Translations under genes and position numbers: made by a program
Origin: Kosakonia oryzae
GTDB lineage: Bacteria; Pseudomonadota; Gammaproteobacteria; Enterobacterales; Enterobacteriaceae
Assembly: GCF_001658025.2 (NCBI RefSeq)
Contig: NZ_CP014007.2
Location: 1,178,001 to 1,242,000 of the forward strand
Direction of reading: 5' to 3'
Length of the DNA stretch: 64,000 nucleotides
Notes under the pieces: model-generated
Databases searched by the model: none
What the model saw: only the letters and a program-made list of their open reading frames with translations
What the model was told of the DNA's origin: nothing
Shown: positions 19,543-27,870 of the stretch, one piece after another
How positions within the stretch are numbered: the stretch's first letter is position 1
Layout: every line of letters begins with the position of its first letter

Positions 19543-20411
19543 TTTTTCCCCTCCAGCACCCACTGGCGCAAACGGCCAGAGAGGGTATCGAGCGCCGAAA
19601 CCACAACGATAATCAGCAGCAGCGTAATGCTGACCTGATCGTAGCGGTCGAGTTTGATATTGGTCATCAGCTCCTGGCCGATGCCGCCTGCGCCAACCAG
19701 ACCGAGAATGGTGGAGGAGCGGAAGTTAATCTCCAGGCGCATAAAGCCGTAGGAGAGAAAAATTGGTTTAACCTGCGGCCACAGCGCGAAGCGGATGCGT
19801 TGCAGATGCGTGGCACCGCAGGCGGCCAGCCCTCGCACCGGGCGATCCTGCGTGCTTTCTACCGCTTCATAAAACAGCTTGGTCAGGCTGCCGACGGTGT
19901 GCAGCGCCAGCGCGAGGAAACCGGGAATCGCGCCAATGCCAAATGCCATCACGAAAATGACCGCCCACGCCAGTTCCGGCATGGTGCGCAAAAACGCCAC
20001 CAGTGCACGAATGGCAAAACGTACCGGCGGCGGTGACCAGGTGTTGCCCGCTGCCAGAAAAGCCAGCACGCCAGCGATAACAAAAGAGAGCAGCGTCGAG
20101 GCCAGCGCCAGTTGCAGAGTTTCCCAAATCAGCGGTAACTGAATCGGCAGGCGATAACCCCAATATGCCAGCGAGCCTTTGGTGTGGCTGTCGGCAAAAA
20201 GCACAGACCAGTGCAGCGTCGGCACGGTTTCCAGCATGTAATCGAGGAAGTTGGGCAGCGAGTGCCAGATGGTAAAAATATTAAATTCGGCGGCGTTCCC
20301 GGCGGCAAACCAGAGCGCCAGCAGCAGTAACGACCAGGCCACCGTGTCGCGCTTCTGGCGCGCTCTGACCTGCTGGTAATAGTGCTCAAACTGCGTATTC
20401 GACGTGTTCAT
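19539..20411 (-). CDS. phnE: Phosphonate-type ABC transporter permease (first PhnE-like)
   Basis: A 290-residue permease with six or so membrane segments and the conserved GLVGAGGIGQELM near residue 245, which contacts the ATPase. Paralogous to the next gene. The start at 20411 (MNTSN) is preferred; a TTG at 20420 with AGGA closer to it is an alternative. Separated from phnD by a hairpin. Confidence 0.92.
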   Translation of the reverse strand: MNTSNTQFEHYYQQVRARQKRDTVAWSLLLLALWFAAGNAAEFNIFTIWHSLPNFLDYMLETVPTLHWSVLFADSHTKGSLAYWGYRLPIQLPLIWETLQLALASTLLSFVIAGVLAFLAAGNTWSPPPVRFAIRALVAFLRTMPELAWAVIFVMAFGIGAIPGFLALALHTVGSLTKLFYEAVESTQDRPVRGLAACGATHLQRIRFALWPQVKPIFLSYGFMRLEINFRSSTILGLVGAGGIGQELMTNIKLDRYDQVSITLLLIIVVVSALDTLSGRLRQWVLEGKK

Positions 20412-20445
20412 GCGTTGCAATCGGTCCTGTATGACAATCGAATAA

Positions 20446-20471
20446 AAGCCCCTGGTTCGACGCAGGGGCTT
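20446..20471 (-). terminator. Intra-operon hairpin between phnD and the permease genes
   Basis: 9-bp stem aagcccctg / caggggctt with an 8-base loop, 18 bases after the phnD stop and followed by TTATTC in the operon's direction. Probably a partial terminator or 3'-end stabiliser giving more PhnD than permease. Confidence 0.6.
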
Positions 20472-20488
20472 ATTTCATGGTGTGCCGA

Positions 20489-21430
20489 TTAGCGTGCAGT
20501 TACCAGCTCGCGTTTCATCTCGATAATCTGTTTGAAATCATCCACGCTGCCCGGGCCGATATGCTGCGTGCCGCCCATTGCTTTCACGAAGCAGGCGTGA
20601 TTATCGGTATCCAGCTTCTTCACAGCGGTAATGACTTTGGCTTTGAAATCCGCCGGCAGGCTATTGCTCACCAGGATCGGGCCGTTTGGGATCAGCGTCG
20701 ATTCCCAAATGATGCGGATCTCTTTCATCAGATTCGGGTGATCCATACGGATCAGGCGGTTAAAAGCGCCCGTGCTGTAGCCGGTGTTGTAATCACCCAC
20801 CATTGACGTCCAGGTGACCGCGCCCGCGAACTGGCCGTTCAGCACGCCGAGAATGTCCTGCTCATGACCGCCAGAGAAGGTGACGCTGGAGAAGTAGTTG
20901 TTGTATTTGTTGTCGGCATTGCCGCCGAACTTCTGTTTGAACGCGTAGTTCGGGATCAGGTAGCCGGAGGTGGAATCCGGGTCCGCAAAGCCGAATGCTT
21001 TGCCTTTCAGATCTTCCAGCTTTTTGTACGGGCTGTCGGCTTTCACGATCACCACGGAGTGGTAACCGCGCGATTGATCTTTATCGTCAACGGCGATACC
21101 CACGATATCGACCGCTTTCGGGTTGTTGATATACACCGAGGCGTAAGAGGAAGGCGACATGCTCAACACTACGTCAACTTTCCCACCCAGCAGCCCCTGG
21201 ATCACGCCGGAGTAGTCAGAGGAGTTGCGCAGTTTGGTATCGACATTCAGCTCTTTATCGAGAAACTCTTTCACACACTGGTTATCGCCGATTTGCTGGG
21301 TCGCGTTCTGCCCGCCCAGAATCCCCAGATTCAATTCCTTCGGCTGCTCGGCGGCAGAGGCCTGCCATGCCAACAGAAGAGCTGTCATCAATGCAGATAA
21401 ACGTAATGCGCCAGAAATAGGGTTTTTCAT
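20489..21430 (-). CDS. phnD: Phosphonate/phosphite ABC transporter substrate-binding protein
   Basis: A 313-residue periplasmic protein. The signal peptide ends WQASAA near residue 25. The mature part begins with the PhnD-type strand ELNLGILGGQ and carries the family pattern GFADPDSTSGYLIPNYAF (about 146-163), whose serines and threonines bind the phosphonate oxyanion. Start at 21430 (MKNPIS) with AGG upstream; 21436 is possible. Specificity among phosphonates and phosphite cannot be read. Confidence 0.93.
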   Translation of the reverse strand: MKNPISGALRLSALMTALLLAWQASAAEQPKELNLGILGGQNATQQIGDNQCVKEFLDKELNVDTKLRNSSDYSGVIQGLLGGKVDVVLSMSPSSYASVYINNPKAVDIVGIAVDDKDQSRGYHSVVIVKADSPYKKLEDLKGKAFGFADPDSTSGYLIPNYAFKQKFGGNADNKYNNYFSSVTFSGGHEQDILGVLNGQFAGAVTWTSMVGDYNTGYSTGAFNRLIRMDHPNLMKEIRIIWESTLIPNGPILVSNSLPADFKAKVITAVKKLDTDNHACFVKAMGGTQHIGPGSVDDFKQIIEMKRELVTAR

Positions 21431-21465
21431 TGTCATTGCCTGTGTTGTCTCATTGGAAGGAATAA

Positions 21466-22311
21466 TTAATGCAATTGGCTGATTTCATCGCCGTACAGCA
21501 CGTGCAGAACATCCTGTGTCAGCCGGGAAGGGTGGTCATCGAAAATAATGCGTCCCTGCGCCACGCCGATAACCCGCGTGCAGTACTCTTTTACCAGCTC
21601 AACAGAGTGCAGGTTGACCATCACGCTGATGCCCTGCTGGCTCACTTCGCGCAGCACATCCATGATGCGCTGGGTATTTTTCGGGTCCAGCGAAGCGACA
21701 GGTTCGTCCGCCAGTAATAACGAGGGGTTCTGAATCAGCGCCCGGCAAATTGCTACGCGCTGCATCTGCCCGCCGGAGAGCGTCTCTGCACGCTGTAACG
21801 CATGCGGCAGCATGTTCAGCCATTCGAGCAGGGCGATGGCTTTTGCGCGGTCTTCGTCGGTGAAAACTTTAAACAGCGATTTTAGCGTTGATGTCTGGCT
21901 CAGACGTCCGAGCAGCACGTTGGTCAGCACATCCAGGCGCGGAACAAGGCAGAAGTCCTGGAAAATCATGCCGCACTGGCTGCGCCACTGATTGAGCGCA
22001 CGGCCTTTCAGACGCGAGACATCACGCGGCTCGCCGTCATCATCGGCGAAACTTAAGATCTCGCCCGCGCTGGCGCTGTGTGTGCCATTCAGTACATGTA
22101 ATAGCGTTGATTTACCTGCGCCGGAACGGCCAATCACGCCGACCATCTCGCCGCTGTACAGGTCGAAACTGATACCGTCCAGCACGGTCTGATGCTCGTT
22201 ATACGATTTGCGCAAGTTCCTGACGCTCAGCACCTTTTGTTTCGGCACGGTGTTTAATTGGTGCAAAGGCGAATAGGGGTGTTCTGAAAGTTCTGCCAAC
22301 GCGCTGTTCAT
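21466..22311 (-). CDS. phnC: Phosphonate-type ABC transporter ATP-binding protein
   Basis: A 281-residue ABC ATPase with Walker [10 protein letters not shown] (about 61-69), signature LSGGQMQR (about 164-171) and Walker B LLADEP. An N-terminal extension of about 25 residues precedes the nucleotide-binding fold. The start at 22311 has GGAAG upstream; the frame extends seven codons further. First gene of phnCDEE. No C-P lyase or phosphonatase gene is in the window, so catabolism of the imported compound must be encoded elsewhere. Confidence 0.92.
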   Translation of the reverse strand: MNSALAELSEHPYSPLHQLNTVPKQKVLSVRNLRKSYNEHQTVLDGISFDLYSGEMVGVIGRSGAGKSTLLHVLNGTHSASAGEILSFADDDGEPRDVSRLKGRALNQWRSQCGMIFQDFCLVPRLDVLTNVLLGRLSQTSTLKSLFKVFTDEDRAKAIALLEWLNMLPHALQRAETLSGGQMQRVAICRALIQNPSLLLADEPVASLDPKNTQRIMDVLREVSQQGISVMVNLHSVELVKEYCTRVIGVAQGRIIFDDHPSRLTQDVLHVLYGDEISQLH

Positions 22312-22361
22312 AAGTCTTCCGCTTTTTGTCATTCAACTGGCGACCATTAACGGCACAACAG

Positions 22362-22379
22362 ATGATCGTTTTATGACGA
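22362..22379 (-). promoter_or_regulatory. Possible Pho box upstream of phnC
   Basis: On the minus strand the 18 bases read TCGTCATAAAACGATCAT, which matches the PhoB box pattern CTGTCATAAAACTGTCAT at 14 positions, including both GTCAT/TCAT cores and the A4 spacer. It lies 51-68 bases upstream of the phnC start in the 358-base phnC-afuA spacer. Nothing else is recognised in that spacer. PhoBR control of phosphonate uptake is known in E. coli; here it is inferred. Confidence 0.5.
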
Positions 22380-22690
22380 ACAGGCGAACAAATAATGAAC
22401 GCAAAGGTTTCGCTTAGGGTTGCGGTGGTGAGCGCAGGCTGAGTTTGCCGTAACCGGACAGCAAAAGCGATTCACCCTGCCGGGTAAGATAAACAGAAGA
22501 AGCACCGCAGACAGGCGCTTTTTGGCGTTATTTCGCCCGGCATTGTTTGGCTATTTTCTGCGCGGAAACAGCATATATTTAAATCACGCCACCGTCACAA
22601 AAGTCAGAAAAAACAAGCAACTTTATTGCATCGGTTGGCGCACGGTCTATATGTTAATTTTGTGTTTCAAAAACAATACCTGGGGGTTGT

Positions 22691-23779
22691 ATGGAAGGGA
22701 AGATCGCAACGCTGGCCGCCGTTCTGGCTACCGTATTTGCTGGCTCCGCGCTGGCGGCGGTGCCTGCGGGCTATCCGGCGGAGTATCAAAAAATCGTCGA
22801 TGCCGGAACGAAAGAGGGCAAAGTCGTTATCTATTCGACAACGGATACCAAAGCCGCAGGCCCGCTGATTAAAGGCTTTGAGGAGCAATATCCGGGAATT
22901 AAAGTCGAATATAACGACATGAACAGCACCGAGCTGTATAACCGCTATCTCAGCGAGCAGGCTTCCGGCAGCGGCAGCGGCGATGTGGTCTGGAGTTCAT
23001 CGATGGATACCGCGCTGAAGCTGGCGACGGATTATGCCGCCGAATATGCTTCACCGGAAAAAGAGAAATTACCGAAGTGGGCGGTGTGGCAGCAAAAAGC
23101 CTATGGCACCACCTACGAACCGGTGGTGTTTATTTATAATAAACGGCTGATCCCCGCAGGCGATGTTCCCGATTCCCACAGCGCGCTGGCGAAATTAATC
23201 GCCGCGCAGAGTGATAAATTCAAAAATAAAGTCACTACCTACGATATTGAAAAGTCCGGCCTCGGTTTTATGCTCGCCGTGCAGGACAGCAAAAGCGACA
23301 AAGACTATTTCGCCCATTTGGGGGATATCGCCAAAGGCGGCCTGACGGTGCAATCCTCTACCGGCACCATGATGGAGCGCGTCTCGTCGGGTGAAAACCT
23401 GATTGGTTACAACATCCTTGGATCGTACGCCGAAGCGCGTATCAAAGGGGATAAATCGCTGGGTATCTCTTATCCGAAAGATTATGTGCTGGTGCTGTCG
23501 CGCGTGTCGTTTATCAGTGCGGAAGCGGAACACAGCAACGCGGCGAAACTGTGGTTTGACTATGTGCTGTCGGAAAAAGGGCAGAGCATTCTCGCCAGCC
23601 AGGCGGATATTCCTTCTCTGCGCCAGGATATTGAAGGCAAAAACGATATTGATGGCATGACCAAACTGCTGGGGCAGGCGCTGAAGCCGATCCCGGTGGA
23701 TGAATCACTGCTGGAATATCTGGAGCCGAAAAAACGTCTGGAATTTATTAAGCAGTGGCGCGAAGCCGCCGCCAAATAA
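22691..23779 (+). CDS. AfuA/FbpA-type ABC transporter substrate-binding protein
   Basis: A 362-residue periplasmic protein with a signal-like segment (residues 5-22, cleavage after ALA) and the start of the extracellular binding family 1 fold: GKVVIYSTTDTKAAGPLIKG (about 43-62). It is encoded with a double-length permease and an Fe/sugar-phosphate-type ATPase. Homologues have been assigned to ferric iron, polyamines, 2-aminoethylphosphonate or (AfuA) sugar phosphates. The tyrosine pair typical of ferric-binding FbpA is not obvious, which argues mildly against iron. The start has GGGGGTTGT upstream. Confidence 0.85.
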   Translation: MEGKIATLAAVLATVFAGSALAAVPAGYPAEYQKIVDAGTKEGKVVIYSTTDTKAAGPLIKGFEEQYPGIKVEYNDMNSTELYNRYLSEQASGSGSGDVVWSSSMDTALKLATDYAAEYASPEKEKLPKWAVWQQKAYGTTYEPVVFIYNKRLIPAGDVPDSHSALAKLIAAQSDKFKNKVTTYDIEKSGLGFMLAVQDSKSDKDYFAHLGDIAKGGLTVQSSTGTMMERVSSGENLIGYNILGSYAEARIKGDKSLGISYPKDYVLVLSRVSFISAEAEHSNAAKLWFDYVLSEKGQSILASQADIPSLRQDIEGKNDIDGMTKLLGQALKPIPVDESLLEYLEPKKRLEFIKQWREAAAK

Positions 23780-23789
23780 CCTCCATCAC

Positions 23790-23820
23790 CGTTGTGCATC
23801 GCTGTGATGCACAACGTTTT
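23790..23820 (+). terminator. Intra-operon hairpin after the AfuA-like gene
   Basis: Perfect 11-bp stem cgttgtgcatc / gatgcacaacg with a 5-base loop, followed by TTTT, 10 bases after the stop codon. Likely an attenuating terminator that keeps the binding protein in excess over the permease and ATPase. Confidence 0.75.
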
Positions 23821-23851
23821 GCTGGTATGACAGAGCGTAAAGGGATGATTT

Positions 23852-25621
23852 ATGAATATCGTGCGCAGAAAATGGCAGGGGTTGCCGCGTGGTGTAACCG
23901 TATTAATTACCGCACTGGTTATTTATATCCCGCTGTTATTTATTGTGGTGCAGAGCTTCCTCTCCGCACCCTTTTTCGCCCGCAGCAAAGAGTTCAGCCT
24001 TGAATCCTTTGCCTTTATTTTTACCGATCCTGATTTTTATCTGGCGCTGAAATCCGGCTTTATTCTGGCTTTCGGGCTGGTGATTATTGCGATTCCACTG
24101 GGCGGTATTCTCGCCTTTCTGATGGTACGCACTGATTTGCCGGGCCGCCGTTTTATCGAACCGTTGATTCTGGTGCCGATTTTCGTCTCGCCGATGGTGC
24201 TCGGTTTTGGCTATGTGGTTGCCGCCGGGCCGGTGGGCTTTTTCTCGCGCTGGGCGGAGGAACTCATCGGTTTTGTGCCGTGGAACATCTACTCGATGTT
24301 CAGCATTGTGGTAATTGCCGGTTTAACCCATGTGCCGCACGCTTATCTCTATATTTCGTCAGCACTGCGCAGCGTCGGCTCGGATGTCGAAGAGGCGGCG
24401 CGTACCGTCGGCGCATCGCCGCTTCAGGTGATGACTGCCGTCAGCCTGCCGATGGTTCGCCCCTCGATTCTGTATGCCTGCGTGCTGCTCTTTTTCCTCG
24501 GTCTGGAAGTGTTCGGCCTGATGCTGGTGCTCGGCGATCCCGAAGGCAACATGGTGCTGGCAACCTATCTGTATAAGTTGACCAACAAACTGGGTACGCC
24601 GTCGTATCACCTGATGGCGGCGGTGGCCGTGGTGCTGATTTGCATCACCATTCCGCTGGTGATGTTGCAGCGCAGGTTGATGCGCACCGCCAGCCGTTTC
24701 GTCACCATGAAGGGCAAAGCCTCGCAGGCGCGCGCGCTGCCGCTCGGCAAATGGCGCTGGGTGGCGGGAATGGTGGTGGTGGCGTGGCTCACCGTGACCA
24801 TCGGCGTGCCATTGATCGGCGTAGTGCTGCGAGCGTTTATCGCCAACTGGGGCGTCGGCGTTTCGCTGTGGGATGAGTTTTCGCTCGCTACCTTCCGCAA
24901 TATCTGGCAGCAGCCGAACCTGCTACGCGCCATCGTCAACTCGATGGCTATTGGCGTGATTGGCGGCGCGCTGGCGGTGGTCTGCTATCTGTTCGTTGGC
25001 ATTGCGATGCACCGCAAGCAGGATAATGTCACGCGCTTTCTCGACTACAGCGTGCTGGTGCCGCGCGCCGTGCCCGGGTTGCTGGCCGGTCTGGCGTTCT
25101 TATGGGTGTTCCTGTTCCTGCCGATGTGGCTGGATCAGTCGTTGAAAAACGGTTGGCTCTCCGGGCTGCCGGTGGCGCAGTGGCTGCGCGACAACCTGAT
25201 CGTCTGGCTGCGTTCGTTGCGCACCACCATCTTCAGCGTCTGGCTGGCTTATACCGTGGTGTGGATGGCCTACGGTCTGCGCTTGATTTCCTCCACGTTG
25301 TTGCAGGTCGGGCCGGAGCTGGAAGAGGCGGCACGCAGCACCGGCGCATCGCGCGGTCAGGTAACCCGTCACGTTACGGTGCCGCTGTCGCGCTACGGTT
25401 TGATCGGCTCCTGGCTACTGATGTTCCTGATTTTTGAGCGTGAATACTCAACCGGCGTTTATCTGCTTTCTCCGGGGACGGAAACCATCGGCTCGATGCT
25501 GGTGTCGCTGTGGGCGGCGGGCGCGATCGATATCGTCGCTGCCCTGTCGTTTATCAATATTCTGCTGGTGGTCATCGGTCTTGGCGTGGCCCTGCGCTTT
25601 GGAGTGAAATTACATGATTGA
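23852..25621 (+). CDS. AfuB/FbpB-type ABC transporter permease, fused double domain
   Basis: A 589-residue inner-membrane protein with two tandem permease domains of about 290 residues each and roughly twelve hydrophobic segments. Each half has an EAA loop that docks the ATPase: EEAARTVGASPLQV (about 181-194) and EEAARSTGASRGQV (about 491-504). One chain thus supplies both permease halves, as in FbpB and AfuB. Overlaps the ATPase gene by 8 bases. Confidence 0.92.
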   Translation: MNIVRRKWQGLPRGVTVLITALVIYIPLLFIVVQSFLSAPFFARSKEFSLESFAFIFTDPDFYLALKSGFILAFGLVIIAIPLGGILAFLMVRTDLPGRRFIEPLILVPIFVSPMVLGFGYVVAAGPVGFFSRWAEELIGFVPWNIYSMFSIVVIAGLTHVPHAYLYISSALRSVGSDVEEAARTVGASPLQVMTAVSLPMVRPSILYACVLLFFLGLEVFGLMLVLGDPEGNMVLATYLYKLTNKLGTPSYHLMAAVAVVLICITIPLVMLQRRLMRTASRFVTMKGKASQARALPLGKWRWVAGMVVVAWLTVTIGVPLIGVVLRAFIANWGVGVSLWDEFSLATFRNIWQQPNLLRAIVNSMAIGVIGGALAVVCYLFVGIAMHRKQDNVTRFLDYSVLVPRAVPGLLAGLAFLWVFLFLPMWLDQSLKNGWLSGLPVAQWLRDNLIVWLRSLRTTIFSVWLAYTVVWMAYGLRLISSTLLQVGPELEEAARSTGASRGQVTRHVTVPLSRYGLIGSWLLMFLIFEREYSTGVYLLSPGTETIGSMLVSLWAAGAIDIVAALSFINILLVVIGLGVALRFGVKLHD

Positions 25622-26696
25622 GCTGGCTGTAGATAATCTGCATCTGACCTATGGCGACAATCCGGTACTGAAAGGCGTCTCCATGCAACTGAAACGGGGC
25701 GAAGTCGTTTCGCTGCTTGGCCCTTCCGGCAGCGGTAAAACCACGCTGCTGCGCGCCGTTGCCGGGCTGGAAAAACCGAGCCAGGGGCGCATCACCATTG
25801 GCAGCAATGTGGTGTACGACGGCAATCCGCGCAGTGAAGTGCCCGCCGAAGAGCGCAATCTGGGGCTGGTGTTCCAGTCCTACGCCTTGTGGCCGCATAA
25901 AACGGTATTCGAGAATGTGGCGTATCCGCTGAAACTGCGCAAAGTGGCGTCGGCGGAGATCGCCCAGCGGGTGCAAACGGTGCTGGATCAACTTGGGCTG
26001 GGAACGCTTGGCAAACGCCATCCGCATCAACTCTCCGGCGGCCAGCAGCAGCGTGTGGCGATTGGCCGGGCGCTGGTCTATAACCCGCCGGTCATTTTGC
26101 TGGATGAGCCGCTGTCCAACCTCGACGCCAAGCTGCGCGAAGAGGCGCGGGTATTCCTGCGCGAGCTGATCGTTAAACTCGGTTTATCGGCACTGATGGT
26201 CACGCACGATCAGAATGAAGCGATGGCGATTTCCGATCGCATCCTGCTGCTGAACAATGGTGTTATCGAACAGCAGGGCACTCCGCAGGAGATGTACAGC
26301 ACGCCTTCGACGCTGTTTACCGCGGAGTTTATGGGCAGCAATAACCGCCTGCATGGCACGGTTACTGAGATAGTAAACGGCAAGGCGCGTATTGAAGGCG
26401 CGCGCTGGGCGCTGTGGGGCGTGGCCGGGCCTGGCGTTGAGGTGGGCCAACCGGCGACGGCAGTGATCCGCGTGGAAAGCCTGCGGTTAAGCGATCAACC
26501 GCAGGACAACTCGCTGGAGCTACCAATGCTCACCAGCATGTATCTTGGCGACCGCTGGGAATACCTGTTCCGCACCCAGGGGGATGATTTTGTGCTGCGC
26601 GTTTATGGTACTCAGCCGCGCAGCGAGCAAAATTACCGCCTGGTGCTGCCCGCCGAACAGCTATGGATCTTCCCGAAAAGCGGCTCACCAGGGTAA
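25614..26696 (+). CDS. AfuC/FbpC-type ABC transporter ATP-binding protein
   Basis: A 360-residue ATPase with Walker A GPSGSGKT (about 36-43), signature LSGGQQQR (about 139-146), Walker B ILLDEPLSNLDAKLRE and the H-loop THDQNEA. The C-terminal 110 residues form a TOBE-like regulatory domain, typical of the iron, polyamine and sugar-phosphate subgroup. Its 3' end overlaps the convergent nrsF gene by 12 bases. Confidence 0.92.
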   Translation: MIELAVDNLHLTYGDNPVLKGVSMQLKRGEVVSLLGPSGSGKTTLLRAVAGLEKPSQGRITIGSNVVYDGNPRSEVPAEERNLGLVFQSYALWPHKTVFENVAYPLKLRKVASAEIAQRVQTVLDQLGLGTLGKRHPHQLSGGQQQRVAIGRALVYNPPVILLDEPLSNLDAKLREEARVFLRELIVKLGLSALMVTHDQNEAMAISDRILLLNNGVIEQQGTPQEMYSTPSTLFTAEFMGSNNRLHGTVTEIVNGKARIEGARWALWGVAGPGVEVGQPATAVIRVESLRLSDQPQDNSLELPMLTSMYLGDRWEYLFRTQGDDFVLRVYGTQPRSEQNYRLVLPAEQLWIFPKSGSPG

Positions 26697-27323
26697 TGCC
26701 ACCCAGCGGTAACCCAGCGCAATGGTGCCGGCGATAATGGTGAAAATGGCGGCAAAATGCATTAACAGATCCGGCGCGCTGAGGTGCGCCGGATGGCAAA
26801 ACGCCAGCAGCGTCAGCGCCATACAGGCCACGCCCGCGCCCGCCACTGCCAGGCTTTGCGCCGGGAACAGCGATCGGGTGCGGTGCAGATAACCAATCAC
26901 AATCGCCATCATTGGCGCGCTAACCACCAGCATAAACAGATAGCAATTCGGCCCTTCAACGCTGGCGGCAGACTCCTGCGAGTAGTGCAGATGCAGATTA
27001 CTCAGCGTGCTGGCAAACCAGATGCCAAACAGCGGCGCAAACCACTTCCAGCTAAGCGGCTGCTGCCCGGCAATGCTCAGCAAAAAAGCATTACGAATCG
27101 CCAGCGTTCCGGCAACAAAGGTTAACAGCAACTGCACGATAACCCACGCCGCGCCGCTCTGCGACCAGTCGGTCAGGGTTCTGTTCAGCAATAAGCTGGC
27201 GGCAATACCGCACGGTAACGCCATCGCCAGCCAGGCCATCACGCGCCAGCCAGGTTGCCAGGGGCGTTTTACCGGCGCGATGGAGCGGCTTAACTTCTCA
27301 ATTAACAGGTCATGATCGGCCAT
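26685..27323 (-). CDS. NrsF-family membrane anti-sigma factor (DUF1109)
   Basis: A 212-residue inner-membrane protein with six hydrophobic segments after a 25-residue cytoplasmic N-terminus. This is the DUF1109/NrsF family, whose Caulobacter member holds the ECF sigma factor SigF at the membrane and releases it on heavy-metal or redox stress through conserved cysteines. Cysteines here are at 38, 127 (GPNCYLF), 167 and 176 (FCHPAH); 127 and 176 lie at loop borders and are the likely sensors. Overlaps the sigma gene by 14 bases. Confidence 0.88.
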   Translation of the reverse strand: MADHDLLIEKLSRSIAPVKRPWQPGWRVMAWLAMALPCGIAASLLLNRTLTDWSQSGAAWVIVQLLLTFVAGTLAIRNAFLLSIAGQQPLSWKWFAPLFGIWFASTLSNLHLHYSQESAASVEGPNCYLFMLVVSAPMMAIVIGYLHRTRSLFPAQSLAVAGAGVACMALTLLAFCHPAHLSAPDLLMHFAAIFTIIAGTIALGYRWVALPW

Positions 27324-27861
27324 GATGTGCTCCCAACCGACGAAGATTATTCAGGGCGCGATGCAGCAATGACTTCACGGCGGAGACCGTCAGGTTATTG
27401 CGCGTCGCGGTTTCTGCAAGGCTCATCTCCCGCAGATGAACATGCTCAATCACTTGCCGCTGGCGGTCCGGTAGCTGATTCAGCAGCGCCGACAGCTCTT
27501 CCGGGGCCTGCGATGGCTCGCTGCTGGCAATCAGCAGTGAACCGTCCTCGCTTTCCACCTCCCGCTGCCAGTGGCGACCGCGCTTGCGCAGCGCATCGAC
27601 GGTGCGGGCATGAGCAATCGCCATCAGCCACGGCAGGAAAGGAGCGTTGGGATCGTAGGTATGACGCACCCGGTGCACGGTAAGCAGCACATCCTGAATC
27701 ACATCTTCTACCAGCACCTCGTCGGCAATCTGCCTGCGGGCAAGCGTGCGGATGACTGGCACCAGCGCTTTCAGCAGCCGCGTGTAAGCCTGCTGGTCGC
27801 CTGCCTGCGCAAGCGCCATCAGGCGTGGCCATTCGTCACGCGCGGCCTCACTTTTTTGCAT
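27310..27861 (-). CDS. ECF RNA polymerase sigma factor (SigF-like)
   Basis: A 183-residue ECF sigma factor. Region 2 includes VEDVIQDVLLTVHRVRHTYD (about 51-70), which binds core polymerase and the -10 element. Region 4 includes LPDRQRQVIEHVHLREMSLA and the helix-turn-helix NLTVSAVKSLLHRALNNLRR (about 156-175). The gene follows the DsbD-like gene by 9 bases and overlaps its anti-sigma gene, so the cassette is probably one operon under its own control. Confidence 0.92.
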   Translation of the reverse strand: MQKSEAARDEWPRLMALAQAGDQQAYTRLLKALVPVIRTLARRQIADEVLVEDVIQDVLLTVHRVRHTYDPNAPFLPWLMAIAHARTVDALRKRGRHWQREVESEDGSLLIASSEPSQAPEELSALLNQLPDRQRQVIEHVHLREMSLAETATRNNLTVSAVKSLLHRALNNLRRLGAHHGRS

Positions 27862-27870
27862 AATCTGCCT

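Noticed and set aside
22691-26696. Calling this operon a ferric iron importer
   Set aside because: The family covers iron, polyamines, phosphonates and sugar phosphates; no Fur box was recognised and the iron-binding tyrosine pair is not evident, so substrate was left open.
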